DNA of 64,000 bases from Photobacterium indicum (GTDB taxonomy: Bacteria > Pseudomonadota > Gammaproteobacteria > Enterobacterales > Vibrionaceae): NCBI RefSeq assembly GCF_003026215.1, contig NZ_PYOC01000015.1, positions 51,514-115,513 on the forward strand, written 5' to 3'. The stretch's first letter is position 1. Every line of letters starts with the position of its first letter. A program made the position numbers and the translations under genes. Shown here one piece after another: positions 8,759-18,182 of this stretch. Below the pieces are notes generated by a model that ran no database searches, was not told where the DNA came from, and worked only from the letters and a program-made list of their open reading frames with translations.

Positions 8759-10861
8759 TTATCCCATATTACCAACTACAGCAACGCCTCTGTCATCAGG
8801 AATTTCATTAAACGATAAGACCTGCAGACCACGCGCACAGACCCTTGAATAACGGGCTAGCAGTGGGCGCAATTGTGGCAACACCAATAAGATTGGGGTG
8901 TGGCCATTAATGCGCATGTTGTCTAATACTTCAGGTAAGCTGCGTTGTAATTTATCAATCACCGTTGGCTCTAAGGCAAAGCCGTCTAACTGGACGTGTC
9001 CTCCTGATTGCGCTTGGCTTAATGCCCCTAGTAGCATATTTTCTAATTCCGAAGAAAGAGTAACGGCAGGGACTTCGGTTTTCATGCCAATTAAATTATT
9101 GAGCAGTACGCGGCGTAAAATACAACGAACATCTGCAGCTAATAAAATTGGATCTTTGGATAGTTCTGCTGACTCGACCATTGAATTTGCAATGCTGACA
9201 ATGTCAGACAGTGATACGCCATCAACGGTTAACTGACGGAATACACGCAGTAATTGTTGAGCGGTCAATTTTTGTTGCAGATCGTCAGCTAACTTACTGT
9301 TCAGTGTCGCAAGGCGTTCAATAATTCCCGCAACTTCTTCGGGGCTAAGAATGTCTTCAATGTAATCATTAATTACCTTGCTGACATGGGTCGAGATAAT
9401 GGTTGCATGATCAACCACGGTATAGCCAAGATTTACCGCTTTGTCTTTTTCTTGCGCCGCGATCCAGACTGCTTCCATGCCATAAGCCGGGTCTTTGGTG
9501 AGAATGCCATCGACATTGCCATACACTTGGCCGGGGTTAATTGCCAGTAGGCGATCTATTTCAAGCTCGGCCTGGACAATTGTCGCGCCTCTCACTGCAA
9601 TTTGGTACTGGCTTGCTTCTAATGCCAGATCATCTTTGACATGAATTTTCGGGATCACAAAGCCACGTTGTTCCGTTAATGTCTTACGGATACCGACTAA
9701 GCGGCTTAGCAGCTCAGCCCCCTGACGGCGATCAATTAAGCTTACTAAGCGAAAGCCGACATTTAAGCTCAAGGCATGAACAAGGGGGATATCACTAACA
9801 ATCAGTTCTTTATTTTCTGGTTGGCCGTGTTGCTCAACAATCTCTTCGGCACGGACTAGGTCATCGTCATTATTTGTTGAGTGTTCTTTTTTTGTCAGTC
9901 GCCAGCCAGTAAAAGCCACTGCGGCAGAAAAACATAAGAATGCGAGGTGGGGCATACCTGGGATTAAACCCAGAATTAACATGATGCCCGCTACCACAAA
10001 CAGTACGACTGGCGATGCTAGCATCTGCTTACTGATTTGCTGTGACAGGTCGTTACTGTCAGTGACGCGGGTAACAATGATGGCAGCCGCAGTTGCCAAT
10101 AACAATGATGGGATCTGGGCGACAAGACCATCACCAATGGTTAATAACGCATAGGTTTGGAAGGCGTCAGAAAATGATAGTCCGTATTCGAACACACCAA
10201 TGCTGATACCACCGATGATGTTAATAAACAGGATTAGCATCCCGGCAATAGCATCACCTCGAACAAACTTTGACGCACCATCCATCGAACCATAGAAATC
10301 GGCTTCTTGTGCAACATCTTCACGGCGTTGTTTAGCTTGAAGGTGATCGATAATACCGGCATTTAAGTCCGCATCGATGGCCATCTGCTTACCTGGCATC
10401 GCATCAAGAGTAAAGCGGGCACTTACTTCGGAAATACGCTCTCCACCTTTGGTAACCACTACAAAGTTAATGATTATCAAGATGACAAAGACCACCATAC
10501 CGACAACATAGTTACCGCCGATCACCACATCACCAAAGGCTTGGATCACTTTACCGGCAGCATCGCCCCCGTTCTGACCGTTCAACAAAACCACGCGGGT
10601 AGAGGCAACGTTCAGTGCCAGACGTAGCAAGGTAGCAATCAGCAAGATGCTCGGGAATACCGAGAAATCAAGAGATCGCTTACTGTATACGCTAACCAGC
10701 ATCACGAGCAGTGAAAGTACGATATTGAAGGTAAACAACATATCCAGCACCAACGGTGGGATAGGCAGCATGACCATCGCCAATATGATCATAAGGACCA
10801 ATGGGATCCCCAGTTGTCCTTTAGCTAATAGCGTTAGTAGTGGGGCTAGTTTCTGTTTCAT
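8759..10861 (-). CDS. flhA: Lateral flagellar export gate protein FlhA (LfhA)
   Basis: Core of the flagellar type III export gate, 700 aa. The N-terminal ~310 residues contain about eight membrane helices, with the conserved cytoplasmic loop around GGERISEVSARFTLDAMPGKQMAIDADLNAG and a charged DADLNAG segment tied to proton-driven export. The C-terminal cytosolic half (after ~340) is the docking platform for chaperone-substrate complexes. It is the last gene of fliMNPQR-flhBA, 16 bases after flhB. Assignment to the lateral rather than polar system rests on the cluster (lafK, lafA, lafS, lafTU). Confidence 0.95.
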   Translation of the reverse strand: MKQKLAPLLTLLAKGQLGIPLVLMIILAMVMLPIPPLVLDMLFTFNIVLSLLVMLVSVYSKRSLDFSVFPSILLIATLLRLALNVASTRVVLLNGQNGGDAAGKVIQAFGDVVIGGNYVVGMVVFVILIIINFVVVTKGGERISEVSARFTLDAMPGKQMAIDADLNAGIIDHLQAKQRREDVAQEADFYGSMDGASKFVRGDAIAGMLILFINIIGGISIGVFEYGLSFSDAFQTYALLTIGDGLVAQIPSLLLATAAAIIVTRVTDSNDLSQQISKQMLASPVVLFVVAGIMLILGLIPGMPHLAFLCFSAAVAFTGWRLTKKEHSTNNDDDLVRAEEIVEQHGQPENKELIVSDIPLVHALSLNVGFRLVSLIDRRQGAELLSRLVGIRKTLTEQRGFVIPKIHVKDDLALEASQYQIAVRGATIVQAELEIDRLLAINPGQVYGNVDGILTKDPAYGMEAVWIAAQEKDKAVNLGYTVVDHATIISTHVSKVINDYIEDILSPEEVAGIIERLATLNSKLADDLQQKLTAQQLLRVFRQLTVDGVSLSDIVSIANSMVESAELSKDPILLAADVRCILRRVLLNNLIGMKTEVPAVTLSSELENMLLGALSQAQSGGHVQLDGFALEPTVIDKLQRSLPEVLDNMRINGHTPILLVLPQLRPLLARYSRVCARGLQVLSFNEIPDDRGVAVVGNMG

Positions 10862-10877
10862 TGATGCTCAGTTCCAA

Positions 10878-12005
10878 TTAGCGGTGCAATTCTTTGGGAA
10901 TAGAGACCTGTGGGAATTCAGGTTTACTAGGTTGTCGACCCTGCTTGTATTGTTCCATCTGAAAGACAAAAGTCAGTATATGGGCAACGGCGACATATAA
11001 GGGGGCTGGAATTTCCTGCCATTCATTTGTCGAATAATAAACAGCACGTGTCAGAGCCGGAATTTCGACGATCGGGCAATTGTGATGACGAGCAATTTTC
11101 CGTATCTCCAGTGCCATCTGATCGGTACCTTTAGCCAAAACAAAAGGGGCGCTGGCTTTATCTAAATCGTATTTTAAAGCAATAGCATAATGGGTTGGGT
11201 TAGTGATCACTACGTCTGCTTGTGGCACGGTTTTATGCATTTGCCGTTGCGACATTTGTTGCTGTAGTTGTCTGATCTTGGCTTTGACCTCTGGCTTACC
11301 TTCGCTGTTTTTATGCTCTTCTTTTACTTCCTGCTTAGTCATCTTGAGCTGCTTGGTGTAGTCCCAGCCTGCATACGGTAACTCTAATACCGCAATCAGC
11401 AGCAGTGCTAAGCCAAAACTAAATAACCCCTGCCATAAAATATCGATTGTTTGCAAAATCGCTTCGGTCATCGGTAAGCGTTGCAGGGCAATAATTTGTG
11501 TCAGGTGGTTGCTCAGTAGCCAATATAAAGTACCGCCAATCAGGCTGACTTTTAGAATGCTTTTAATCAGTTCGACGAGCGATTTGGTTGAAAACATTTT
11601 TTTGATCCCCGATATAGGGTTCATTTTTGAAAATTTAGGTTGGGCGGCAGTGACAGAAACATTCCACCCACCTCGAATAATGTTGGCCAAAATAGTGACC
11701 AGTAACAGCAGCCCAAAAATGGGACTGATGGTAAATATCATCGATGTTAAGCTGAATGACAGATGCTTTAACATGAACTCAGGTTCAAATGCCGCTTCTT
11801 TGGGAAGTGCCAGGTTCAAGGTGGCGATTTCGTCAAACATATGCGCTAAATCACTGGAAAAAGCACTTAACAGTAATGCTGCACCTAAGGTCATCAGGGC
11901 TGTAACCAACTCTTTTGAGCGCGGAAGGTTACCTTCTTCGCGGGCTTTGCGGAGCTTCTGCTGACTGGGCTGTTCAGTTTTATCTTGGCTACTGTTCTCG
12001 CTCAT
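10878..12005 (-). CDS. flhB: Lateral flagellar export switch protein FlhB
   Basis: Export-gate protein (375 aa) that switches substrate class from rod/hook to filament after interacting with FliK. Four membrane helices occupy roughly residues 30-210, followed by a cytosolic domain with the autocleavage motif Asn269-Pro-Thr-His272. Residue numbering of the cleavage site equals that of the enteric protein. The start codon overlaps the fliR stop (4 bases). N-terminal DKTEQPSQQKLRKAREEGNLPRS is the canonical opening. Confidence 0.96.
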   Translation of the reverse strand: MSENSSQDKTEQPSQQKLRKAREEGNLPRSKELVTALMTLGAALLLSAFSSDLAHMFDEIATLNLALPKEAAFEPEFMLKHLSFSLTSMIFTISPIFGLLLLVTILANIIRGGWNVSVTAAQPKFSKMNPISGIKKMFSTKSLVELIKSILKVSLIGGTLYWLLSNHLTQIIALQRLPMTEAILQTIDILWQGLFSFGLALLLIAVLELPYAGWDYTKQLKMTKQEVKEEHKNSEGKPEVKAKIRQLQQQMSQRQMHKTVPQADVVITNPTHYAIALKYDLDKASAPFVLAKGTDQMALEIRKIARHHNCPIVEIPALTRAVYYSTNEWQEIPAPLYVAVAHILTFVFQMEQYKQGRQPSKPEFPQVSIPKELHR

Positions 12006-12781
12006 GGTTGAACTGTCTCCAAGTTCGCCATCATGGCCAATGTTTCACTGCATAAGCGAGTGAAGTTTTCCGGAATACTTGAAGTCGTGATGAGCAGGCA
12101 CATCAGACCGAGTAGCATGGTCATCGGAAAGCCGAGTGCAAAAACATTTAGCTGAGGAGCGGCGCGGTTCATCATGCCGAAAGCACCGTTAACCAGTAGC
12201 ATCGCGCATACAGCGGGAAGTGCTAATAGAAAGGCAGCCGCAATCAGCCAGCCTAACCGCATTACCACGGAATACAGTGCATCTTGGCTCGGCATTTCGC
12301 CAACGGGCCACACCTTAAAGCTTTGCACGACCACATCGAGTGCCACTAAATGACCGTCTAGCGCGAGAAACAACAGCAATATGTAGAGCTGGTAGTATTT
12401 ACCAAGTGTTGGAATGCTAACGCCATTAATCGGGTCATTGCTCATCGCCATGCCTAACCCCATTTGCATTGATAAGATCTGCCCCATCGTGGTAAATACC
12501 CCAAAGAGTAATTCCAGCATTAGTCCCATGATACCGCCAATAATCATTTGCTGGGCACCCAGTATTAATGCATCTAGCGATAAGGGATCAACACTAGGCA
12601 TGGGGGGCATCAGGGGTGCTGCAAGAAGGCTGATACAAAACGCCAGCCCAACTCGAACTTGAGTAGGAATGGTTGAACCACCAAAGACTGGCATCATTAG
12701 CATGGCGGCACCTAAACGAAAAAAGGGCCACCAGATTTGGCCTAGCCAAGCGGTAAGCTGAGCCGCGGAAACATCAAGCAT
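12002..12781 (-). CDS. fliR: Lateral flagellar export gate protein FliR
   Basis: Integral membrane protein of 259 aa with about six hydrophobic helices, part of the FliP5-Q4-R1 export channel at the base of the rod. Recognised by family features (start with an amphipathic helix then WWPFFRLGAAMLMMPVFGG; the GLGMAMSNDPINGVSIPTLG loop) and by position between fliQ and flhB. It overlaps flhB by 4 bases and starts 3 bases after fliQ ends. Confidence 0.94.
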   Translation of the reverse strand: MLDVSAAQLTAWLGQIWWPFFRLGAAMLMMPVFGGSTIPTQVRVGLAFCISLLAAPLMPPMPSVDPLSLDALILGAQQMIIGGIMGLMLELLFGVFTTMGQILSMQMGLGMAMSNDPINGVSIPTLGKYYQLYILLLFLALDGHLVALDVVVQSFKVWPVGEMPSQDALYSVVMRLGWLIAAAFLLALPAVCAMLLVNGAFGMMNRAAPQLNVFALGFPMTMLLGLMCLLITTSSIPENFTRLCSETLAMMANLETVQP

Positions 12782-12784
12782 GTC

Positions 12785-13054
12785 TTAGCCGATTAGGTGA
12801 GGGATGTTTAAAAATAAGCGTGCGAATAGATCGCTTAACGTGCGCAATAACCACGGGCCAGCAAAGCCGAGCATGGCAAACGTCATCAGTAGGCGAGGTA
12901 AAAAACTGAGGGTTTGTTCATTGATCTGGGTTGCCGCTTGGAAAATACTGACCACCAAGCCAACCAGCAGGCTTGGTATAATTAATACACAAACCATGCT
13001 TACAATGATCATTAACGCATCACCAAAAAAAGTCGCGACAAATTCAGAATTCAT
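12785..13054 (-). CDS. fliQ: Lateral flagellar export gate protein FliQ
   Basis: Small two-helix membrane protein (89 aa) of the export channel. The frame is open upstream to 13099, but the ATG at 13054 is the natural start: it gives the usual 89-residue FliQ (MNSEFVATFFGDAL...) and lies 2 bases after the fliP stop. The motif FQAATQINEQTLSFLPR is the family hallmark. Confidence 0.95.
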   Translation of the reverse strand: MNSEFVATFFGDALMIIVSMVCVLIIPSLLVGLVVSIFQAATQINEQTLSFLPRLLMTFAMLGFAGPWLLRTLSDLFARLFLNIPHLIG

Positions 13055-13056
13055 AA

Positions 13057-13785
13057 TTAGCCAAAACTCGCACTTAATGTACCCACGGTCATCGACCAAC
13101 CATCGACCATCACAAATACCATTAGCTTAAACGGTAATGAGATAATCAAGGGTGATAGCATCATCATACCCATCGCCATTAAGACACTGGCAACGACCAT
13201 ATCGATGATCAAAAATGGAATGAATAACATAAAACCAATTTGAAAGGCTGTTTTTAATTCACTCAGAATGAAGGCTGGCATTACGAGCAAGAAGTCTAGG
13301 TCATCAACACTATCTGGTGCTGGTTCATCTGCAATTCGTAATATTTGTTCTAAATCGGTTTCTCGGGTCTGCTGTAGCATAAACTGACGCAATGGTTGTT
13401 CAGCCACTTTAGCTGCCTCGAACATCGTCATTTCACCATTCTGGTAAGGTACAACGGCATTGTCGTAAATATTGTGGATCACTGGTCGCATAATAAACAG
13501 TGATAATGTTAGTGCAATACCAACCAATACTCGGTTCGGGGGGCTTTGCTGTAAGCCCATCGCTTGGCGCAAAATACCGAGTACAATGATGATGCGGGTA
13601 AAACTGGTCGTCATCAATAACATCGCAGGCAAAAATGCCAGCGCGGTCATAAGCAGGAATATTTGCAGCTTGACGCTATATTCCTCTTGGCCGTTAGGGC
13701 CATTGATGGTCAAAAGAGGGAGGTCTTGTGCAAAAGCTGAATGACTAAATAACAGGAGTGCCAGCAATATTCCGAGCAAGCGCAT
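13057..13785 (-). CDS. fliP: Lateral flagellar export gate protein FliP
   Basis: Export-channel protein of 242 aa with a cleavable signal peptide (likely cut after SAFA) and four further membrane helices. Family hallmarks are the MTTSFTRIIIVLGILRQAMGLQ segment, and the C-terminal FQIGFMLFIPFLIIDMVVASVLMAMGMMMLSP. The start shares one base with the fliN stop (TAATG). No fliO lies between fliN and fliP, as also described for other lateral systems. Confidence 0.96.
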   Translation of the reverse strand: MRLLGILLALLLFSHSAFAQDLPLLTINGPNGQEEYSVKLQIFLLMTALAFLPAMLLMTTSFTRIIIVLGILRQAMGLQQSPPNRVLVGIALTLSLFIMRPVIHNIYDNAVVPYQNGEMTMFEAAKVAEQPLRQFMLQQTRETDLEQILRIADEPAPDSVDDLDFLLVMPAFILSELKTAFQIGFMLFIPFLIIDMVVASVLMAMGMMMLSPLIISLPFKLMVFVMVDGWSMTVGTLSASFG

Positions 13786-14147
13786 TACTTGGTTAAACCT
13801 TTTAGCATGTCGTTATCATCAACAACACTCACCAAGCGCAGGCCATATTTATTATTCACAATAACGACTTCAGCGTGGCCGAGTAGGGTACCATTCACTT
13901 TGACATCCATGGCTTCGCCACTGATTTTATCTAACTCGATAACTGTTCCTAAACCGATATTCATCAAATCACCCACCATTAACTCTGTACTGGCTACTTC
14001 AAGTGTCAGGTTAACCGGAATATTACGAATGAAGTTCATGTCTTGTGATGATGTGGCTTCAGGGGCCTGGACTTGGCCCAAAGTACCTAAATCCAGATCA
14101 CCCAGATCATCCAAATCAAGACTCAAATCATTATTTTTTTCAGACAT
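13785..14147 (-). CDS. fliN: Lateral flagellar C-ring protein FliN
   Basis: C-ring protein (120 aa) that forms the lower torus with FliM and helps dock the FliH-FliI ATPase complex. The C-terminal SpoA domain spans about residues 40-118 with NIPVNLTLEVASTELMVGDL and the closing GLRLVSVVDDNDML. The N-terminal 35 residues are acidic (DLSLDLDDLGDLDLG). It shares a base with fliP and lies 11 bases after fliM. Confidence 0.95.
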   Translation of the reverse strand: MSEKNNDLSLDLDDLGDLDLGTLGQVQAPEATSSQDMNFIRNIPVNLTLEVASTELMVGDLMNIGLGTVIELDKISGEAMDVKVNGTLLGHAEVVIVNNKYGLRLVSVVDDNDMLKGLTK

Positions 14148-14158
14148 ACTGGTTCCTA

Positions 14159-15052
14159 TTACTGCTTGATAATGCTTTGAATTTGAAGCACTAAACTTGC
14201 GTTGTGTTCGGCAATTCGTGCTGTAAATAGCGATGTTTTTCCAGCTCTTACTGTTACTTCATTGGGCAGTTCCACGGGAATAATATCGCCTGTTTTTAAA
14301 TCCATAACTTTTCCCAGAGCTAAATTACGCTCACATAACGTGGTGGTTAATCGCATTGGAGTTTGACAAATTTTGGTTTGGATTTTTGCTTGAAGCTCCG
14401 GATCTGTTTCTACGTCAGTGGTTTTACATTGTTGATCGCGTAAAAAGTCTAACCCAGCAAAGGGTAAGGCGATCTCAAACCAGCCTTTATGACCGCAAAC
14501 ATCAATCGTAAAACGACAAACCTGATACAACTGATTATTTTGCATTGGGTTGCCAAGTCGAAGCGTATTCTTTTCGGTCAAGTGGTTATTCCAGCTGGTA
14601 ATGCTGTGCCAACCATGTGCAAATTGTTCTAGTGCTAGATTGAAAAAGCGCTTAACTAGACGTAACTCAGTATCACTCATATCGTTGTTGCGGCGGATGT
14701 TATTACCGTTGCCGCCAAAAAATAGATCGACCATGAAAAACAACAACTCGCCATCAATTGAAACGGTGCCATGTAAATCATGTGGGCTAACCGTAAACTC
14801 ACGATATAAACAGGGTTTTTTAAGCTGCTGTAAGTAGTCTTGTAATTTTAAGGTGTCTTGTTGATCAAAACTAAACTCGACTGGGTGACGTAAAAGGTGA
14901 TGAAAAGACTGTCGTGCAGAACGTTCAAATTGCTTGCAAACATTGTCGATGATCGCTTGTAATGCGCCAATGCGATGTTCAGGACTTGCGAGATCAAAAT
15001 CACGGACCTCTGTCTGATCAAGGTTTGAAATGATTTTGCTCTTTTTCATCAT
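14159..15052 (-). CDS. fliM: Lateral flagellar motor switch protein FliM, without CheY-binding motif
   Basis: Middle C-ring protein linking FliG to FliN; 297 aa against roughly 330-350 for polar FliM. The CheC-like middle domain (about 35-220, with FFGGNGNN) and C-terminal SpoA domain (about 225-295) are present. The canonical N-terminal LSQxEIDALL helix that binds phosphorylated CheY is absent: the protein opens MMKKSKIISNLDQTEVRDFDLASPEHR. This fits lateral motors, which do not reverse, though the link is inference. It is first in the minus-strand fliMNPQR-flhBA operon. Fairly diverged, identified partly by position. Confidence 0.88.
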   Translation of the reverse strand: MMKKSKIISNLDQTEVRDFDLASPEHRIGALQAIIDNVCKQFERSARQSFHHLLRHPVEFSFDQQDTLKLQDYLQQLKKPCLYREFTVSPHDLHGTVSIDGELLFFMVDLFFGGNGNNIRRNNDMSDTELRLVKRFFNLALEQFAHGWHSITSWNNHLTEKNTLRLGNPMQNNQLYQVCRFTIDVCGHKGWFEIALPFAGLDFLRDQQCKTTDVETDPELQAKIQTKICQTPMRLTTTLCERNLALGKVMDLKTGDIIPVELPNEVTVRAGKTSLFTARIAEHNASLVLQIQSIIKQ

Positions 15053-15850
15053 GACCTTATTTTAAATAATGAGTTTAAATAATAAAAAATATGGAATCAG
15101 CATCACACGAAACCTATGGATATTATTTACGGTATACAATTTTTAATTGAGTGTAATTCAACCTATGTAATCGTAAATAATGATAAATAACAAATCATAT
15201 GAAACTTATAGCTATTATTAACACGGTACAAATTTTAATTGAGTGCAATTCAACCTATGTAATCGTAAATAATGATAAGTGATAAATAATAAACAATATT
15301 AATAGCATTATTTAGAGTTGTAGTAGTTGTTAATTTTTTTGATTTGTTTTTCAATTTTTGTAAAAAAACAGACTTTCTCTAAAAAACAAGAAAATATATA
15401 ACGGATTACTAATATAACTCAGCATAAGTCACATGATGCGGGCGAGACTACCTTTTGACCACTATGTTTGTCAATCCAAATATGCCATTACATAAGCCGT
15501 CAAAATATTATCATATTTAACAATGTATTTACCGCAATATATTGACGCTTGACATATTGTTATGGATGGTTTCTTATTCAGCTAAATAATAAGAATGAAA
15601 AAGCCATACTATTAACAACCAACAATACTAACAATACTAACAATAATGGTAGTTGCACCTCCTATTTTGTATGTTTTTTATTCTAGTATGTTTTATTGTT
15701 TAGTGTTGAGATGGCATATAAACATCATCAAAAAGAAATAATGATTAATTAATTCAAACTATTAATTGATCACTCTGTTGTAATTAGGTTTTTTAAAATA
15801 AAAAACAGCGTTTTTACAGGTTTTATTGTTGACTAAGGCTTTGAAAAATA
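15053..15850. promoter_or_regulatory. 800-base AT-rich divergent regulatory gap, fliM / motY
   Basis: This is the longest non-coding stretch in the window and separates two divergent laf operons, so promoters for both should lie here. It is strongly AT-rich. It contains a long tandem direct repeat (15109-15289, listed separately), a 9-base tandem ACAATACTA twice at 15622-15639, and the arms TAACAAT / ATTGTTA around 15520-15560. I looked for sigma54 (GG-N10-GC) and sigma28 boxes and found none convincing. Possible roles include H-NS-type silencing and binding of a master regulator; both are inference. Confidence 0.5.
15109..15289. repeat. Tandem direct repeat, two ~82-89-base copies
   Basis: Copy 1 is 15109-15190 and copy 2 is 15201-15289, offset by 92-94 bases. 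Both begin GAAAC(C/T)TAT and share an identical core starting AATTCAACCTATGTAATCG and running on through TAAATAATGATAA. Differences are a few substitutions, small indels in the left half, and an extra GTGATAA in copy 2. The copies are in the same orientation. Confidence 0.9.
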
Positions 15851-16726
15851 ATGGTTATAAAAAGCATTATTACAATATTAGCACTAGTGGTTTCTTGTAC
15901 CGTATGTGCAGGTGATAATGTTTGGATATCACCATTGGATAGTAGTACTTGGGTATTCTCCGGTAATAAAACTGAGTGTGTTATCTCTCATGATGTCGAG
16001 GGTTTTGGTGTTGTTAAAATAATCGCCGAAGCAGGAGTTGGCACACGCTTAGAAATAAAATCGAAAGAACTAAAAAATCTAACGGGTGAGCATTCTGTTA
16101 ATTCAATGCCAGCATTCTGGGCTGTTGAAAAAGTAAGCAATATTAACTATCAAGGTAATATATCTTTTTCTTTGTTGACCAGTGAACTTATTTTTAATAA
16201 TGCCGATGAAATTTTTGAACGTTTAGATCAAGGCGAGTGGATTAAAGTTGGTTTAAACGAGCAGGGTCAAAAAAATGACACTCTTGTTATTTCTAATGTA
16301 AATTTTGAATTATCGGCAAAACGATTTCTTTCGTGTAAAGACGATTTGATATTACTCAACTATCAGCAGGTTAGATCTTCTGAATTTTATTACCCATCAG
16401 GTTCAACGTTAGTTTCTAAATCAGACGTTAGAACAGTATACGGTATAGCTGAGTATGTGAAAGTTATTCGATCAATTAAGAAAGTCTTGATTGATGGTTA
16501 TTCAGACAGCCAAGGACGATCGACGGTTAATTTACGAGTTTCACGTGAGCGGGCTGAAGAAATGGCTGCACTACTGATTGAATTTGGTGTTCCTCAAAAT
16601 ATGATTCAAATTCGCTCTCATGGCGATCGTTATCCAATCGCTGATAACGCGCTAGCTGATGGGAGAAAGAAAAATCGACGTGTCACGGTACGTTTAATCA
16701 AGAACTCTGCGGCAGGTGTGCAATGA
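15851..16726 (+). CDS. motY: Lateral flagellar motor protein MotY
   Basis: Periplasmic stator-associated protein, 291 aa. It has a signal peptide (about 21 residues ending VCA), an N-terminal MotY-type domain starting VWISPLDSSTWVFSG, and a C-terminal OmpA-like peptidoglycan-binding domain (about 190-285) with DGYSDSQG, NLRVSRERAEEMAALL and GRKKNRRVTV. In Vibrio the T-ring protein MotY anchors stators; the lateral version lies next to lafK, as here. Its last 4 bases overlap lafK. Confidence 0.92.
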   Translation: MVIKSIITILALVVSCTVCAGDNVWISPLDSSTWVFSGNKTECVISHDVEGFGVVKIIAEAGVGTRLEIKSKELKNLTGEHSVNSMPAFWAVEKVSNINYQGNISFSLLTSELIFNNADEIFERLDQGEWIKVGLNEQGQKNDTLVISNVNFELSAKRFLSCKDDLILLNYQQVRSSEFYYPSGSTLVSKSDVRTVYGIAEYVKVIRSIKKVLIDGYSDSQGRSTVNLRVSRERAEEMAALLIEFGVPQNMIQIRSHGDRYPIADNALADGRKKNRRVTVRLIKNSAAGVQ

Positions 16727-18162
16727 TAAATGAGTGGCAAGTATTGATGTTTCAACCGCAAAATCCTGCGCTTGAACAAGCTTTATCAACTGGAAAAGCA
16801 AAGGGTTACAATTTGACACGTACGACCTGCGTGTTTGATTGCCTGAATCTGGTGGCTCAAAAGGATTGGGACTTATTACTCTTACCGGCTTGCTTGAGTG
16901 ACGGTACTGAAGCCGCTGATATGATTAAATTGTTTCAGCGTCATGGGTATCATGGCGCAGTTGTCGTGCTGTCTGAACTTCAAAACTTTTCGGAAGTTAC
17001 CCGAGCTTTACAACAGGGAGCGATGGATTACCTGTTGATTCCTTTTGGTCATACTCATTTAGCGCAACTTGTCCAACGTTTGGTACAGACGCAGCAGCAA
17101 CAATACATGGTTGCCGAATCGTGCAAAAGTAAGCAGATGTTCCAATTGGCACAACGTGTTGCACAGACGGATGCCTCTGTTCTGATCAGTGGTGAAAGTG
17201 GTAGTGGCAAAGAGGTATTGGCACAGTTCATTCATGACTCATCTCCGCGTGCTGCAGGGCCGTTCATTGCCATCAATTGCGCTGCTATTCCAGAAACTAT
17301 GATTGAATCAATTTTATTTGGCCATACCAAAGGGGCGTTTACTGGAGCCACTTCTGCACAGGCGGGTAAATTAGAGACAGCCAATGGCGGTACTCTTTTA
17401 TTGGATGAAATCGGTGAGTTGCCACTTGCTCTGCAAACCAAATTATTAAGGGTATTGCAGGAGCGTGAAGTTGAGCGTTTGGGTAGTCATCAAAAAATTA
17501 AGCTTGATATCCATGTGTTAGCTGCAACCAATCAAGACTTAGAAAAAGCCATTGCCGCTGGTCGCTTCCGAGCTGATCTGTATTATCGCCTGAATGTTTT
17601 TCCCCTTCATTGCGCGTCATTGAAAGATCGCAAAGACGATATTATTCCGTTAGCAAATAACTTACTTCGTCGTCATATGCCGCCAGGGCAAGCGAGCACG
17701 GAGTTTACCAAAGCCGCCCAAAAGGTATTGTGTAGCTACGATTGGCCGGGCAATGTCCGCGAACTGGAAAATGTTATTCAGCGCGCCTTAGTCATGAGCC
17801 GTGGTTGTTTGATCCGCGAAGAAGATCTGATGTTACCAACGTTTGAAAATATAACGAGCGAGCGGAGCACGTTCGCTTCGACATCAGCCTCATTGAGTGT
17901 GGTAAAAACTACAAGCAAATCACAGACCTCTTGCACTAAGCCTGACTTACAAAAAAGCCGTAAGCTTGCTGAATTTGACACGATCATTGAGACTCTGCGT
18001 CGTTTTGATGGTCATCGCAGCAAGACGGCAGAAGAGCTAGGGGTATCAACCCGGGCACTACGCTATAAAATTCAAACCATGCGCGAGCAAGGGCTAGATA
18101 TCGAAAAAATCCTAACGGGGCAAAATGCAAATTTAGTCCCAATAAACGTTAATTTTTCCTAA
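16723..18162 (+). CDS. lafK: LafK, sigma54-dependent master regulator of lateral flagella
   Basis: Enhancer-binding activator of 479 aa. Residues 1-120 form a degenerate receiver-like domain (DLLLLP...ALQQGAMDYLLIPF) of the FlrA/FleQ type. The AAA+ domain has Walker A GESGSGKE from residue 157, the sigma54-contacting GAFTGA from residue 204, Walker B GGTLLLDEIGELP and the arginine-finger region FRADLYYRLNVFPL. A Fis-type helix-turn-helix is at about 425-455 (RSKTAEELGVSTRALRYKIQ). In V. parahaemolyticus LafK activates early lateral genes; a near-perfect sigma54 promoter in this window ahead of flgB is a likely target. Confidence 0.94.
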   Translation: MINEWQVLMFQPQNPALEQALSTGKAKGYNLTRTTCVFDCLNLVAQKDWDLLLLPACLSDGTEAADMIKLFQRHGYHGAVVVLSELQNFSEVTRALQQGAMDYLLIPFGHTHLAQLVQRLVQTQQQQYMVAESCKSKQMFQLAQRVAQTDASVLISGESGSGKEVLAQFIHDSSPRAAGPFIAINCAAIPETMIESILFGHTKGAFTGATSAQAGKLETANGGTLLLDEIGELPLALQTKLLRVLQEREVERLGSHQKIKLDIHVLAATNQDLEKAIAAGRFRADLYYRLNVFPLHCASLKDRKDDIIPLANNLLRRHMPPGQASTEFTKAAQKVLCSYDWPGNVRELENVIQRALVMSRGCLIREEDLMLPTFENITSERSTFASTSASLSVVKTTSKSQTSCTKPDLQKSRKLAEFDTIIETLRRFDGHRSKTAEELGVSTRALRYKIQTMREQGLDIEKILTGQNANLVPINVNFS

Positions 18163-18182
18163 CCGTTATTACGAGAGCTGTC

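Noticed and set aside
11509..11964. 151-codon plus frame opposite flhB
   Set aside because: Antisense to a well-conserved gene; hydrophobic stretches mirror FlhB helices.
15482..15510. Possible sigma54 promoter (TGGCAT on the minus strand) before fliM
   Set aside because: The -12 GC is absent at the required spacing.
15622..15639. 9-base tandem ACAATACTA as a CRISPR or regulatory iteron
   Set aside because: Only two full copies with no spacers; a simple short tandem repeat. No CRISPR array was seen anywhere in the window.
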